A DNA stretch of 64,000 nt from UBA1413 sp964552955. GTDB lineage: Bacteria; Bacteroidota; Bacteroidia; Bacteroidales; Prolixibacteraceae. A program made the position numbers and the translations under genes. Shown piece after piece: positions 25,990-34,573 of this stretch. Where the stretch lies: NCBI GenBank assembly GCA_964552955.1, contig CAZKIU010000013.1, positions 1 to 64,000 of the forward strand, written 5' to 3'. Numbering within the stretch: the stretch's first letter is position 1; the number at the start of each line of letters is the position of its first letter. Under the pieces are notes generated by a model. The model was not told where the DNA came from and did not search any database. It worked only from the letters and a program-made list of their open reading frames with translations.

Positions 25990-26167
25990 GAGTTCAATAC
26001 TTAATAAACTGCGTTTAATGTAAATTATTGCCTGTCAGAACCGGCCAAGTCCGGTGCAGGCCTGCCCATGGCCGATGTTTATTCAGCAAATTCACCTATA
26101 TGGTGAGCCGGTCACTCAGCAGGGCCTTCAGGACATGGATGGATTGACAATGTGTTGGAAAAAGGTG

Positions 26168-26656
26168 TCAATCCACGTTGTCCCCGTTACGGAATTCCTT
26201 CATGTCGAGGCTACGGGGGAGGAACCGGCTGGCATCGCCGCCATGCATGATGATATCACGCACGATGGTGGAATTGACCGGGGTGTGTTCCGGAATGGTC
26301 AGCAGAAAGACGGTCTCGATTTCGGGGTACATCTGCTTGTTGACCTGGGCAATGGCCCGCTCAAATTCGAAATCGGCCGAGGTCCGCAAGCCCCGCAGGA
26401 TATATCCTGCTCCCACCTTCTTACAAAAATCGACCGTCAGTCCCTGGTGAACCTCTACTGTGATGTTATCATCATCCTCGAATACCTCCTTGATCCACTT
26501 CACGCGTTTTTCAAGCGGAAAGAAGGATTTCTTGTTAGAGTTATATCCTACCATGATGATGATACGGTCGAAGATGCGGGTGGCTCTTCTCACAATCGAC
26601 TCGTGTCCGATGGTGAAAGGATCAAAGGATCCCGGGAAAATGGCGATCTTTTCCAT
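26168..26656 (-). CDS. coaD: pantetheine-phosphate adenylyltransferase
   Basis: CoaD adenylates 4'-phosphopantetheine to dephospho-CoA, the penultimate step of coenzyme A synthesis. The ATG at 26656 gives the canonical start MEKIAIFPGSFDPFTIGH, with the nucleotidyltransferase TxGH motif at 15-18. The in-frame extension to 26767 is rejected because it runs through the promoter region. At 162 residues the length is standard. Further motifs are GYNSNKKSFF and the C-terminal NSTIVRDI. Confidence 0.96.
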   Translation of the reverse strand: MEKIAIFPGSFDPFTIGHESIVRRATRIFDRIIIMVGYNSNKKSFFPLEKRVKWIKEVFEDDDNITVEVHQGLTVDFCKKVGAGYILRGLRTSADFEFERAIAQVNKQMYPEIETVFLLTIPEHTPVNSTIVRDIIMHGGDASRFLPRSLDMKEFRNGDNVD

Positions 26657-26679
26657 GAGCAGCTGTGTCTTTATCGCCC

Positions 26680-26687
26680 CAAAGGTA
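26680..26687 (-). promoter_or_regulatory. -7 promoter element for coaD
   Basis: Reads TACCTTTG on the minus strand (TAnnTTTG), 23 bp upstream of the chosen coaD ATG. It supports the start at 26656. Confidence 0.5.
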
Positions 26688-26736
26688 ATATCTTCCTGAA
26701 AAGGTAAAAAAGGAAATCCATTTTTCCGGATTTCGT

Positions 26737-26744
26737 TACTTTTG
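26737..26744 (+). promoter_or_regulatory. -7 promoter element for the gene at 26760
   Basis: TACTTTTG, an exact TAnnTTTG match, lies 15 bp before the ATG at 26760. It overlaps an in-frame TTG that is therefore unlikely to be the start. Confidence 0.5.
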
Positions 26745-26759
26745 GAAAAACTACGGCCG

Positions 26760-28199
26760 ATGACCAAAGACCAACCAATGTATCCTGATTCGGAAACAGG
26801 GCATGAGTCGCCTCATAATTACGGGCCATCAGGAGCATCTCGAGAGCCATTATCAAACGATCAGGTCCATCCGGAGGAATCAGTTATCGCTGGCAAAGAG
26901 GAGAGGGGCACCAGCGGAAAGCTTCTCCGGTTTTTATTGACCGGAGGCCTTATCCGGAAAGCCATCCTGTTTTTTCTGGCGGGGATCCTGGCCTTCGGGG
27001 CTTACAAGTATTTCAAACATCCCTCCCTGGATAAACTGGTTGTCGGCTCAGATATGGAGGGCTATTACCAGTATCTGCCCTGGTTCTTCCTTCACGACTG
27101 GCAGGATTTCAGGCAGCTTCCGTGGGCCAAACCCTATGGAGAGGGGACCAGCCTGTCGGTGTTTACTTGCGGAGCGGCCCTTCTGCAGATCCCTTTTTTC
27201 TTAGCGGCCCATGGAGTGACGCTTTTGACCGGGGGAACACCCACCGGGTACGGAGCGTTCTATTTCTTGTCGGTATTCCTGGCCGCGCTCTTTTATGCCA
27301 CCCTGGGAATGGTGTTTCTGGGGAAGGCCCTGCGTCGCTGGTTCGATCCGGTGAGTTCGCTGGTGGCCACCCTCCTGATCTTTTACGGGACTAACCTCTT
27401 TTACTATACCATAATGATGCCCGGGATGTCACATGTCTACTCCTTTGCCATGGTAGCAGCGGTGCTGCTGATGACGCCCCGGTTTTATGAAAAACCAGGA
27501 GTAGGCCGTGCCCTTCTTCTGGCCGTGCCCCTCTCGGTGGCCGTTCTCATCAGGCCCACCACCGCCATTGTTCTGCTTTTTGTGGCGTTCTACGGGGTGC
27601 ATTCGATCCGTCAGGTGCAGGAAAGGGTCCTTTTTTTCGTGCGGCACTGGCAGCTCCTTCTTCTAATGGCAGGGGTAGCCCTTCTGGTGTGGGTCCCCCA
27701 AATGGCTTACTGGCATTTCGTGACCGGGAAATGGGTGGTGTGGTCCTACCAAAGTGAAGGGTTCTCTTTCTGGAAAAATCCGCAGGTGATAACGGTTCTC
27801 TTCGGTAAAAGAGGCGGGTGGTTCACCTATACCCCTTTGATGCTGGCCACCCTGGTGACCCTATTTTACATGGCATGGCGCAGAATCCTTTCAGCCCCGG
27901 CCATTATGGTCACCCTCCTGTCTATTCTGTATGCCGTCAGCAGTTGGTGGGCCCCTACCTTCAGTGCCTCTGCCGGCTATCGCGCCCTCATCGAATTTCT
28001 CCCACTGATGGCTGTACCCCTGGCCTTCCTGGTCAGCCGTGTCAGGTCTCTGCCGGCAGGATGGCTCCTTACCTTCGTGAAGGTGGTCACTGTGATCCTG
28101 ATCCTTTACAACATCCAGTTTTCCTTCAAATATGACGCTACGGTATGGTGGGACTGGCCCTGGAGCTATAAAACCATGCTACGGCTCTTCACCTTCTGA
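26760..28199 (+). CDS. polytopic membrane protein, GT-C-like
   Basis: A 479-residue protein. About 60 hydrophilic residues precede roughly ten membrane segments. The first large extracytoplasmic loop contains VVGSDMEGYYQYLPWFF, an acidic site in the place expected for GT-C enzymes, and a later loop contains WAPTFSASAGYRALIEFLP. No exact family was recognised. Its position ahead of a DPM-like GT2 gene and another GT-C-like gene on the same strand suggests sugar transfer from a polyprenyl carrier. Confidence 0.62.
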   Translation: MTKDQPMYPDSETGHESPHNYGPSGASREPLSNDQVHPEESVIAGKEERGTSGKLLRFLLTGGLIRKAILFFLAGILAFGAYKYFKHPSLDKLVVGSDMEGYYQYLPWFFLHDWQDFRQLPWAKPYGEGTSLSVFTCGAALLQIPFFLAAHGVTLLTGGTPTGYGAFYFLSVFLAALFYATLGMVFLGKALRRWFDPVSSLVATLLIFYGTNLFYYTIMMPGMSHVYSFAMVAAVLLMTPRFYEKPGVGRALLLAVPLSVAVLIRPTTAIVLLFVAFYGVHSIRQVQERVLFFVRHWQLLLLMAGVALLVWVPQMAYWHFVTGKWVVWSYQSEGFSFWKNPQVITVLFGKRGGWFTYTPLMLATLVTLFYMAWRRILSAPAIMVTLLSILYAVSSWWAPTFSASAGYRALIEFLPLMAVPLAFLVSRVRSLPAGWLLTFVKVVTVILILYNIQFSFKYDATVWWDWPWSYKTMLRLFTF

Positions 28200-28229
28200 G
28201 AGGACGAAACGGAAGTGGTGCTTTTTTTC

Positions 28230-28237
28230 TATTTTTG
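28230..28237 (+). promoter_or_regulatory. -7 promoter element for the GT2 gene
   Basis: TATTTTTG, an exact TAnnTTTG match, lies 21 bp before the ATG at 28259 and 30 bp after the preceding stop. Confidence 0.5.
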
Positions 28238-28258
28238 AGGTTTCTAAATCAAACGGTA

Positions 28259-28972
28259 ATGTATTTAAAACTGTCGGTGGTCATTCCTGTCTATAATGAG
28301 GAGAAAACCATTGAGGCTATCCTGGACCGGGTGGTGGAGGTCAGGCTGCTCTGGAATCTGACCAAGGAGATCATCCTGGTCAACGATTTTTCGAAAGATG
28401 GCAGCGCGGAGGTGATTGAAAGGTATATTACCAGTCATCCGGGTGAGGATATCAGGTTGTTCAGTCAGCCAGTCAACATGGGGAAGGGGGCGGCCTTGCG
28501 GAGGGGCATCTCCGAAGCCACCGGCGATTTTCTGATCATCCAGGATGCCGATCTGGAGTACGACCCCCGCGAGTATAACGACCTGCTCAAGCCCATCCTC
28601 GAGGGGAATGCCGACGTGGTCTATGGCTCCCGCTTCGCGGGTGGAAATCCCCATCGAATCCTCTTCTTCTGGCACTCCATTGGCAACAAATTCCTTACCT
28701 TCCTCTCCAATATGTTTACCAATCTCAACCTGACCGATATGGAGACCTGCTATAAGCTTTTCCGGACGGAAATCATCAAGGGAATTGAGTTGCAGGAAAA
28801 CCGTTTTGGCTTTGAGCCCGAAGTGACCGCGAAAATTGCCCGCATTCCGGGCATACGTATTTATGAGGTGGGCATCTCCTATTACGGGCGCACTTATGAG
28901 GAGGGCAAAAAAATCAACTGGCGCGATGGCCTGCGGGCACTCTGGTGCATTCTGAAATACAGCTTTCAATAA
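28259..28972 (+). CDS. GT2 glycosyltransferase, polyprenyl-phosphate sugar synthase-like
   Basis: A 237-residue soluble GT-A enzyme resembling dolichol-phosphate mannose synthases. It has the N-terminal SVVIPVYNEEKTIEAIL, the metal-binding DADLEYDP (96-103) and the C-terminal KKINWRDGLRALWCILKY typical of this subgroup. It would load a sugar from a nucleotide donor onto polyprenyl phosphate on the cytoplasmic face, supplying the GT-C-like proteins next to it. It lacks C-terminal membrane helices. The following gene starts 8 bp after its stop. Confidence 0.85.
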   Translation: MYLKLSVVIPVYNEEKTIEAILDRVVEVRLLWNLTKEIILVNDFSKDGSAEVIERYITSHPGEDIRLFSQPVNMGKGAALRRGISEATGDFLIIQDADLEYDPREYNDLLKPILEGNADVVYGSRFAGGNPHRILFFWHSIGNKFLTFLSNMFTNLNLTDMETCYKLFRTEIIKGIELQENRFGFEPEVTAKIARIPGIRIYEVGISYYGRTYEEGKKINWRDGLRALWCILKYSFQ

Positions 28973-28980
28973 ATACCGTT

Positions 28981-30852
28981 ATGATCAAGATCCCCGGGAA
29001 ACAGATTCTTTATAGTTTTCTGACACTTTATTTTCTGTTCCAGTTTTATATCTTGCTGTTCAGTGAAAGTGCCTATGGGTATGGGGGAGGGGATAACATC
29101 ACTCACTTCCAGATTGCCCGTTATGCGTTTCGGTATCCGCAGCTTTTCCTGGATCTATGGGGCAAACCCGTATTTACCTCTTTGCTGGCTCCCTTTGCGC
29201 TTTTGGGATTTCAGGCGGCCAAATTCTTTAACCTGGTGGTGGCTGTAGCCACCCTGTGGCTCACCGCCAAAATATCGGACCGGCTCTATCCGGGAAGTGG
29301 TCTGTTTGCCGCCATCCTGCTGGCTTTTGCTCCCGTATTTTTCCACCTCACCCCCAGCTGCCTTACTGAAGTGTTGTTTGCCTTTGTACTGACTGCCGCG
29401 GTCTGGCTCTTTCTCAATGACCGTTTCGATCTCTCCGCGGCCGTACTCTCCTTTATCCCCTATGTGCGCAGTGAAGGCATTATCCTGTTGCCGCTCTTTG
29501 CTTTAGCCCTCCTCCTGAAACGTTCTTACCGCTCCCTCTTTTTCCTGGCCCTGGGCAGCCTCCTGTATACCATCATCGGCTGGGTGGTCTTCAAGGATCC
29601 GCTATGGCTGATCACCCAATCTCCCTACTCTCTGGGAGCCAGTCATTACGGCAGCGGAAGCCTCTTTCATTTCATCCATGAAAGGAACAACATCTTTGGT
29701 GCCCCTCTGGTGTGGTTGACTGTGGCTGGTCTCCTTTACTGGGGTTATGATCTGCTCCGGAATTTCTCCCTCCGGAAACCGGAGGCCAGTTTTTTTATCC
29801 TGATTGCCGGCAGCTGGGGCACCTTTTTCGCCGCACACAGTTATGTGTGGTGGCAGGGAACAGGGGCCTCCCTCGGACTGATCAGGGTGATGGGAGGCAT
29901 CGCCCCTATGGTGGTGCTCACTGGCATGGCCCTCTTCAAACCGGCCCTGCAACTGACCCGCCGGCCCTGGATCGCTCCCGTGCTTTTCGGAATGGTCACT
30001 GGGCTTCAGGTGACGTTCTTTTTCAAGGAGCAGAAGCTTCTCCTCAAGGCTGACCCCACCGAACAACTGGTCAAAAAAAGCTCCGACTTTATCCGTTTTA
30101 ATGAGGAGGGAAAGAAGGTGTTCTATTTTAATCCTTTGGTGATCCATTACCTGGATTTGGATCCTTATGATACGAAGCAGTGCAACTGGTGGGTGGCCGA
30201 CAGGGAGCAGCCTTCCAACAGCATGGAGTGGGGCGATCTGCTGGTCTGGGATGCCCATTTCGGCCCGAACGAGGGGGGAGTGACCCCTGAAGTTCTGGAG
30301 AGAGATCCCTTCCTGAAGAAGATCAAATCCTTCTATCCTGTAGAGAAGGTGACCGTTCTGGGAGGATATGATTATAACATCCACATCTATAAGAAAACTC
30401 CTGCCAAAGGAGACAGTGCGGTGGTGACGGGGCGGTATGAGAAAACACTCAGTTTTGAGGGATACGATGATCCCCGGGTCAAGCAGGAAGATAGTCTGAA
30501 GCTTTGGGTCATCGATAAAAGCCAGGAGTACAGTCCGACCATGGTCATTGCCGCCGGAGAATTTGAACGGTATGAGACCATGGAAGCCAGGGTGACCGTG
30601 AAGTACAAAGCCATGGAAACGCTGGGGCAGGGAGAGGTGTTCACGGTATTCGCGGTGGAAGCCGGGGGTAAAAACCTGCGCTATGAGGCTGCCGACCTTG
30701 CCGTTGCCGGTGGAACCTCCACCAGCAGGGAGCTTTCAGTGAAAATGGCGGCGTCCATTCCTGCCGATGCGCAGATCAAGGTGTATGTGTGGAACCCCAA
30801 GGGGCGGACTTTAATGCTCGAGAGCCTGAAAACCGAGATCAGCAGTTACTGA
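28981..30852 (+). CDS. polytopic GT-C-like protein with C-terminal beta-sandwich
   Basis: A 623-residue protein starting at the ATG at 28981; an in-frame start at 28945 would overlap the GT2 gene. About eleven membrane segments occupy residues 1-360, with an acidic first loop (YGGGDNITHF). A hydrophilic extracytoplasmic region follows and ends in a predicted beta-sandwich (IKVYVWNPKGRTLMLESL). Related C-terminal domains occur in the proteins at 31108-33081 and 43702-46014. It is probably a periplasm-facing glycosyltransferase. It is cotranscribed with the GT2 enzyme. Confidence 0.65.
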   Translation: MIKIPGKQILYSFLTLYFLFQFYILLFSESAYGYGGGDNITHFQIARYAFRYPQLFLDLWGKPVFTSLLAPFALLGFQAAKFFNLVVAVATLWLTAKISDRLYPGSGLFAAILLAFAPVFFHLTPSCLTEVLFAFVLTAAVWLFLNDRFDLSAAVLSFIPYVRSEGIILLPLFALALLLKRSYRSLFFLALGSLLYTIIGWVVFKDPLWLITQSPYSLGASHYGSGSLFHFIHERNNIFGAPLVWLTVAGLLYWGYDLLRNFSLRKPEASFFILIAGSWGTFFAAHSYVWWQGTGASLGLIRVMGGIAPMVVLTGMALFKPALQLTRRPWIAPVLFGMVTGLQVTFFFKEQKLLLKADPTEQLVKKSSDFIRFNEEGKKVFYFNPLVIHYLDLDPYDTKQCNWWVADREQPSNSMEWGDLLVWDAHFGPNEGGVTPEVLERDPFLKKIKSFYPVEKVTVLGGYDYNIHIYKKTPAKGDSAVVTGRYEKTLSFEGYDDPRVKQEDSLKLWVIDKSQEYSPTMVIAAGEFERYETMEARVTVKYKAMETLGQGEVFTVFAVEAGGKNLRYEAADLAVAGGTSTSRELSVKMAASIPADAQIKVYVWNPKGRTLMLESLKTEISSY

Positions 30853-30857
30853 TCAGG

Positions 30858-30879
30858 CAGGCCGGTTTTCTCTGGCCTG
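30858..30879. repeat. hairpin after the GT-C gene
   Basis: CAGGCC (30858-30863) and GGCCTG (30874-30879) form a 6-bp stem around a T-rich loop just after the stop. There is no T-run, so terminator function is uncertain. Confidence 0.4.
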
Positions 30880-31049
30880 TCTCATCTACCTCCAGGGCTT
30901 ATCATATCTACCTCCAGGTCTTGTCATATCTGCCTCCTGAGCTTGTCGCATCTGCCTCCTGGACTTATCTCATCTGCATCTAGGCTTGTCTCATATGCCT
31001 CCTGGACCTATCACATCTGCATCTAGGCTTGTCTCATATGCCTCCGGCT
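30880..31049. repeat. about 22-bp degenerate tandem repeat, 8 copies
   Basis: Eight units of 21-22 bp, for example TCTCATCTACCTCCAGGGCT and TCACATCTGCATCTAGGCTT, share a core CATCTGCCTCC. They occupy the convergent gap between the GT-C-like gene ending at 30852 and the DUF2079 gene ending at 31108. The remaining bases to 31107 hold degraded CTCAGTC octamers. Confidence 0.88.
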
Positions 31050-31107
31050 GTGGCTGATCTTCCTAATGGCCCTCCGTAGTCGTTCAGTCGCTCAGTCTTT
31101 CCGTCCC

Positions 31108-33081
31108 TCAGTTCTCCGGCTTGTAACGTTTGATGATCTCCAGGTCATCGACCCATAAGGAGTCGTTACCCGTATTCCACACGTAGACGACCAGACCGCT
31201 GTTGTCGATATGCTGAGGTACCCAGAAGCTGAGGTTCAGTTTTTGCCAGCCGTTCGTTTCGCTTTCACCGCATTTGTTGTTGAGGATGTAGAACTGGCTG
31301 CCAATGGTGGCAACCAGGTTGGCTCCTCTTACCGCTCCTTTGCAGTAGACCGAAGCGCTGACATATTGCAATTTACCGGCATCCCCAAAGGGAATAGCTT
31401 TGCTGTAAGAATCTTTCCCGTCGAGGAACAGGCTGAAAGTCCCGCTTCGGGCATCCCCTTCTTTCACCCGTTTCATTTCCTCTGCAACGGTGCCATCTTC
31501 AAATAGCACAGTCTGCTTAAGGGTGTCACGGATTTCGAAATGGCAGCGCAGGGTGTCGGTGGTGTAATCTTCCACTGGCAGGGGCAGCAGGGCCGGACCG
31601 GGACTTCCCTTTTTTTTCAGCAGGAAAACTGGAAACTCCCTGGCTACCAATTCCCAATCGGCACTGTTCAGGTAGCGGTTACGGATCTCTTCGTTCTCCT
31701 GATGGGAGTACATGAAGTAATTGTCATATACCGAAAAGAGTAAATAGTCCGCTTCGTCAACCGTAGGGAAAAGCCTGATGTAATCGCGTTGTGAGAGATG
31801 CGAAAAGAGGTGGTCGGTGGTGCTTACCCTGCCATCGGAGGGGATCATTCTTATGATTTTGTTGACTTCTCTGACGTTGTAGGGCGACTGGAAAAATTCC
31901 TTTTTATAAACCCTTTCCTTGGCAGGGTTCATGGTCCAGCGAATCTCTACGTTGTCGGGATTGAGTTTCCAGAGCGTGATGGCCAGTGTGGCTGCGCAGG
32001 CCAGGAAGGCCAGGCCATTTTGTAGCCACCTGCGTTTCAGGGAGGATAAAATCATAAACACAGACAGGGGCAGCAGGGTGACCACTTCAATGGAATAATA
32101 GGTAGAGATCCCCCACCGGATGTAGGAGTCATTGAGGACCTTCTGGGCGACGATGGGGATAAACCAAATCAGGTATTGTGGCCGCAGCAACAGCAGGAGA
32201 CCTCCCGAAAGGAGGTAGACCTGGTAGAATTCCAGTTTGACCCGGTCATAAGCCGGATCATTCAAATGATTGACGAAAAAGAGTTTCAGGGTTTGCAGTG
32301 GATGGGTAACCACGAAGCGTAAGGCTTCACCCGGTCCGGCACCCAGGGCAGCATAGTTGAAGAGGGTAAACTGTTTTTCCTCATTTTCCACTCCCGGAAT
32401 CAACACCTTGAAAAGGAGAATAAAGTAGAAGAGCGACAGGATTACCCCGCCGATACTCCACAGAACCGCCTTTTTATCCTTTCTGTGGTGGATGATCAGG
32501 ACGATGAAAATGAAAGTAAACCAGATGGGGATGTTTTCGCGTGCCAGCAGGGCCATCACCAGAAGGATAGCCGCAGACAGGTAATTCTTCTTTTCGAAGG
32601 CATATAGAAAGGGGGGGATGAGGCAGGCAGAGAGGACGGCCAGGTTGACGTCGCAGGAGAAGGTGGTGTAACGGCCGAGCAGCAGGAAATAATAAAGCAT
32701 GACCCCCACACCCAGCCAGAGGTTGTCGCTTTTCATGGCGATGAGCTTCCAGGTGTACCAGGCCGCTGCCAGTATAAAAACATACTGGATGATGATCAGG
32801 GTATAGGTCCCGGTCAGCCAGTTGAACAACCAGTAAACCGGGATGAGGAACATCAGCAGAAAGGAGTAATGGTCCTGGAGGAAATTCCCCGGATAGGTGG
32901 GCATGGGGCTGATCCGGAAGTGGGCGTAATCGTGGAAGGCGAAATTGTAGTTGCCATAATCAAAGGTGACCGTGCGGAAAAACCAGTGATTCGCGATTCC
33001 CATGAATAAAAGAAGCCCTCCGAAGAGCACTAGGATTACCAGGGGAAGATGTCGCCTTGACGGTTTGAAGTTCATCATCAT
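31108..33081 (-). CDS. DUF2079-like polytopic protein with C-terminal beta-sandwich
   Basis: A 657-residue protein with about ten membrane segments. The N-terminal loop (TFDYGNYNFAF, then NFLQDHYSFLLMFL) matches the DUF2079 pattern, a GT-C-related family. After the membrane part, residues about 530-657 form an extracytoplasmic beta-sandwich resembling carbohydrate-binding jelly rolls (YVSASVYCKGAVRG, GWQKLNLSFWVP, LVVYVWNTGNDSLWVDDLEI). It is the last of three membrane-protein genes transcribed from the promoter near 36280, 8 bp after its neighbour. Confidence 0.75.
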   Translation of the reverse strand: MMMNFKPSRRHLPLVILVLFGGLLLFMGIANHWFFRTVTFDYGNYNFAFHDYAHFRISPMPTYPGNFLQDHYSFLLMFLIPVYWLFNWLTGTYTLIIIQYVFILAAAWYTWKLIAMKSDNLWLGVGVMLYYFLLLGRYTTFSCDVNLAVLSACLIPPFLYAFEKKNYLSAAILLVMALLARENIPIWFTFIFIVLIIHHRKDKKAVLWSIGGVILSLFYFILLFKVLIPGVENEEKQFTLFNYAALGAGPGEALRFVVTHPLQTLKLFFVNHLNDPAYDRVKLEFYQVYLLSGGLLLLLRPQYLIWFIPIVAQKVLNDSYIRWGISTYYSIEVVTLLPLSVFMILSSLKRRWLQNGLAFLACAATLAITLWKLNPDNVEIRWTMNPAKERVYKKEFFQSPYNVREVNKIIRMIPSDGRVSTTDHLFSHLSQRDYIRLFPTVDEADYLLFSVYDNYFMYSHQENEEIRNRYLNSADWELVAREFPVFLLKKKGSPGPALLPLPVEDYTTDTLRCHFEIRDTLKQTVLFEDGTVAEEMKRVKEGDARSGTFSLFLDGKDSYSKAIPFGDAGKLQYVSASVYCKGAVRGANLVATIGSQFYILNNKCGESETNGWQKLNLSFWVPQHIDNSGLVVYVWNTGNDSLWVDDLEIIKRYKPEN

Positions 33082-33089
33082 CTCTGTTT

Positions 33090-34550
33090 CTATTTTTGTT
33101 TCAGTAACCAGTGGTCAGGAGTGAACTTGTAGGCTACATTGAAGCGGGGGCTGAGTTTCTCAAAATCTTCGGCGAAGATATAATAGAATTCCGCGGAGGT
33201 GTTGACGTCGGTGTTGTGATCGTAAGGCTGCAGGTCGAGCCAGGGGGTTTTCCCGGTAATCTGGTAGAAATAAAAGGAGGAGTGGAAGAACCAGCTGGTT
33301 TTCAGGGTGATTGTTCTGTCGGGGTATTGTTCCCGCAGGAAGGCCAGCACTTCGAGGGTATTCTGGTCGAAGGCCCATTCTCTGACGCTTTTCAGGGAGG
33401 TACGGTGAGCCAGGTTGGCCAGCAGCACCAGGGTAAGGAGGGTGGCCGCAACGGTGTTGACCAGGGGTTTTCTGAAGGCGGGGATCTGGCCCAGGGCTGC
33501 CACGAAGAGCAAGGCCGTCAGCGGATAAAAGAAGAGGGCCGTCCGGCCACTCAGGTTGGGGGTGCCCAGAATTACAGTCTGCCCCAGATTGATCAGGGCG
33601 GGCAGCAGCAGAAGGGCAACAACAACGCTTCCCGGTTGGCTCATAAATCCCGGAAGGGATTTCTTTTGATCCTGCTGAGGGTGTTCTTTCCCACGGAACG
33701 AGGAAAAAAGAGCCACTCCCAGGGCCAGAACAACCGGCACCAGATACCCGGCATGAGGAATCCGGGAAAGGATGGGAGAATTATATATCCAGTTGTGGAT
33801 CAGGGAAATGATAGTTTCCTGGTAGAATCCTTTGGAAGTCCAGTACTGGAACTCGTTGGAGGAGTGCATTTTTTGAAGGGGCACCATGATCAGGGCCAGG
33901 TAAGCCAGCGCGACAAGGGTGATCAGGAGGAGGGGCCGGATGGACTTTTTCAGGTTATGGCGGTGGTTCACCAGGAACCAGACGCCGGTCAGAAGGGTTA
34001 TGGCAGCCCAGAAGACCAGGGTGGTGAAATTGGCATAGGAAGCCAGGATGGCCGTTGCCAGGGCAGACCAGAGGGGTGCCGGGGATTGCCTGAGGTAGCC
34101 CTGCATCAGGAATCCTGCGGAGAGGGTGACCATGGCCAGGGAAAGGCCATACCCCCGGGCCAGTCCGAAGAAATCGAGTAGGTAGGGATGGACAAAAAGC
34201 AGTGCCCCTGCCAGAAACCAGGGGGAATGGGACCCTAACAGGAGCCGTAAGATCCGGAAAACCCCCAGGCCATAAAGGAGGAAGGCCAATAGGTTGGGAA
34301 GCCTGATGGCCCACTGCTCCGCTCCGAAGAGCATCATGGATAATTTTACGAGCAGGGTATTCAGGATATGGTTATTGGGGATGTTGTCGGGATACATCAT
34401 GATCTCCCAGCAACTGAACTTCGAGTAGTGGAAGACCGCGGGGACCTCGTCGATGGTCACGGGCACGTGGAGCACCTTATACAGGACCACCAGAAACAGG
34501 GCTCCGAAGAGTGCACTGAATCCATAGTAATTGATGTTTTTTATCTTCAT
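33090..34550 (-). CDS. polytopic membrane protein, GT-C glycosyltransferase-like (paralogue B)
   Basis: A 486-residue protein with about ten membrane segments and the acidic first loop VTIDEVPAVF. It is a full-length paralogue of the gene at 23087-24538, sharing WEIMMYPDNIPNNHILNT-type sequence, the GRTALFFYPL segment and the C-terminal VNTSAEFYYIF region. It lies between two other membrane-protein genes with gaps of 23 and 8 bp, so the three form an operon. Substrate unknown. Confidence 0.75.
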   Translation of the reverse strand: MKIKNINYYGFSALFGALFLVVLYKVLHVPVTIDEVPAVFHYSKFSCWEIMMYPDNIPNNHILNTLLVKLSMMLFGAEQWAIRLPNLLAFLLYGLGVFRILRLLLGSHSPWFLAGALLFVHPYLLDFFGLARGYGLSLAMVTLSAGFLMQGYLRQSPAPLWSALATAILASYANFTTLVFWAAITLLTGVWFLVNHRHNLKKSIRPLLLITLVALAYLALIMVPLQKMHSSNEFQYWTSKGFYQETIISLIHNWIYNSPILSRIPHAGYLVPVVLALGVALFSSFRGKEHPQQDQKKSLPGFMSQPGSVVVALLLLPALINLGQTVILGTPNLSGRTALFFYPLTALLFVAALGQIPAFRKPLVNTVAATLLTLVLLANLAHRTSLKSVREWAFDQNTLEVLAFLREQYPDRTITLKTSWFFHSSFYFYQITGKTPWLDLQPYDHNTDVNTSAEFYYIFAEDFEKLSPRFNVAYKFTPDHWLLKQK

Positions 34551-34573
34551 CCTGCCCCTGGTTGTGATTGGAT

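Noticed and set aside
30858..30879. Intrinsic terminator after the GT-C-like gene
   Set aside because: The hairpin is short and lacks a T-run, so it is listed only as an inverted repeat.
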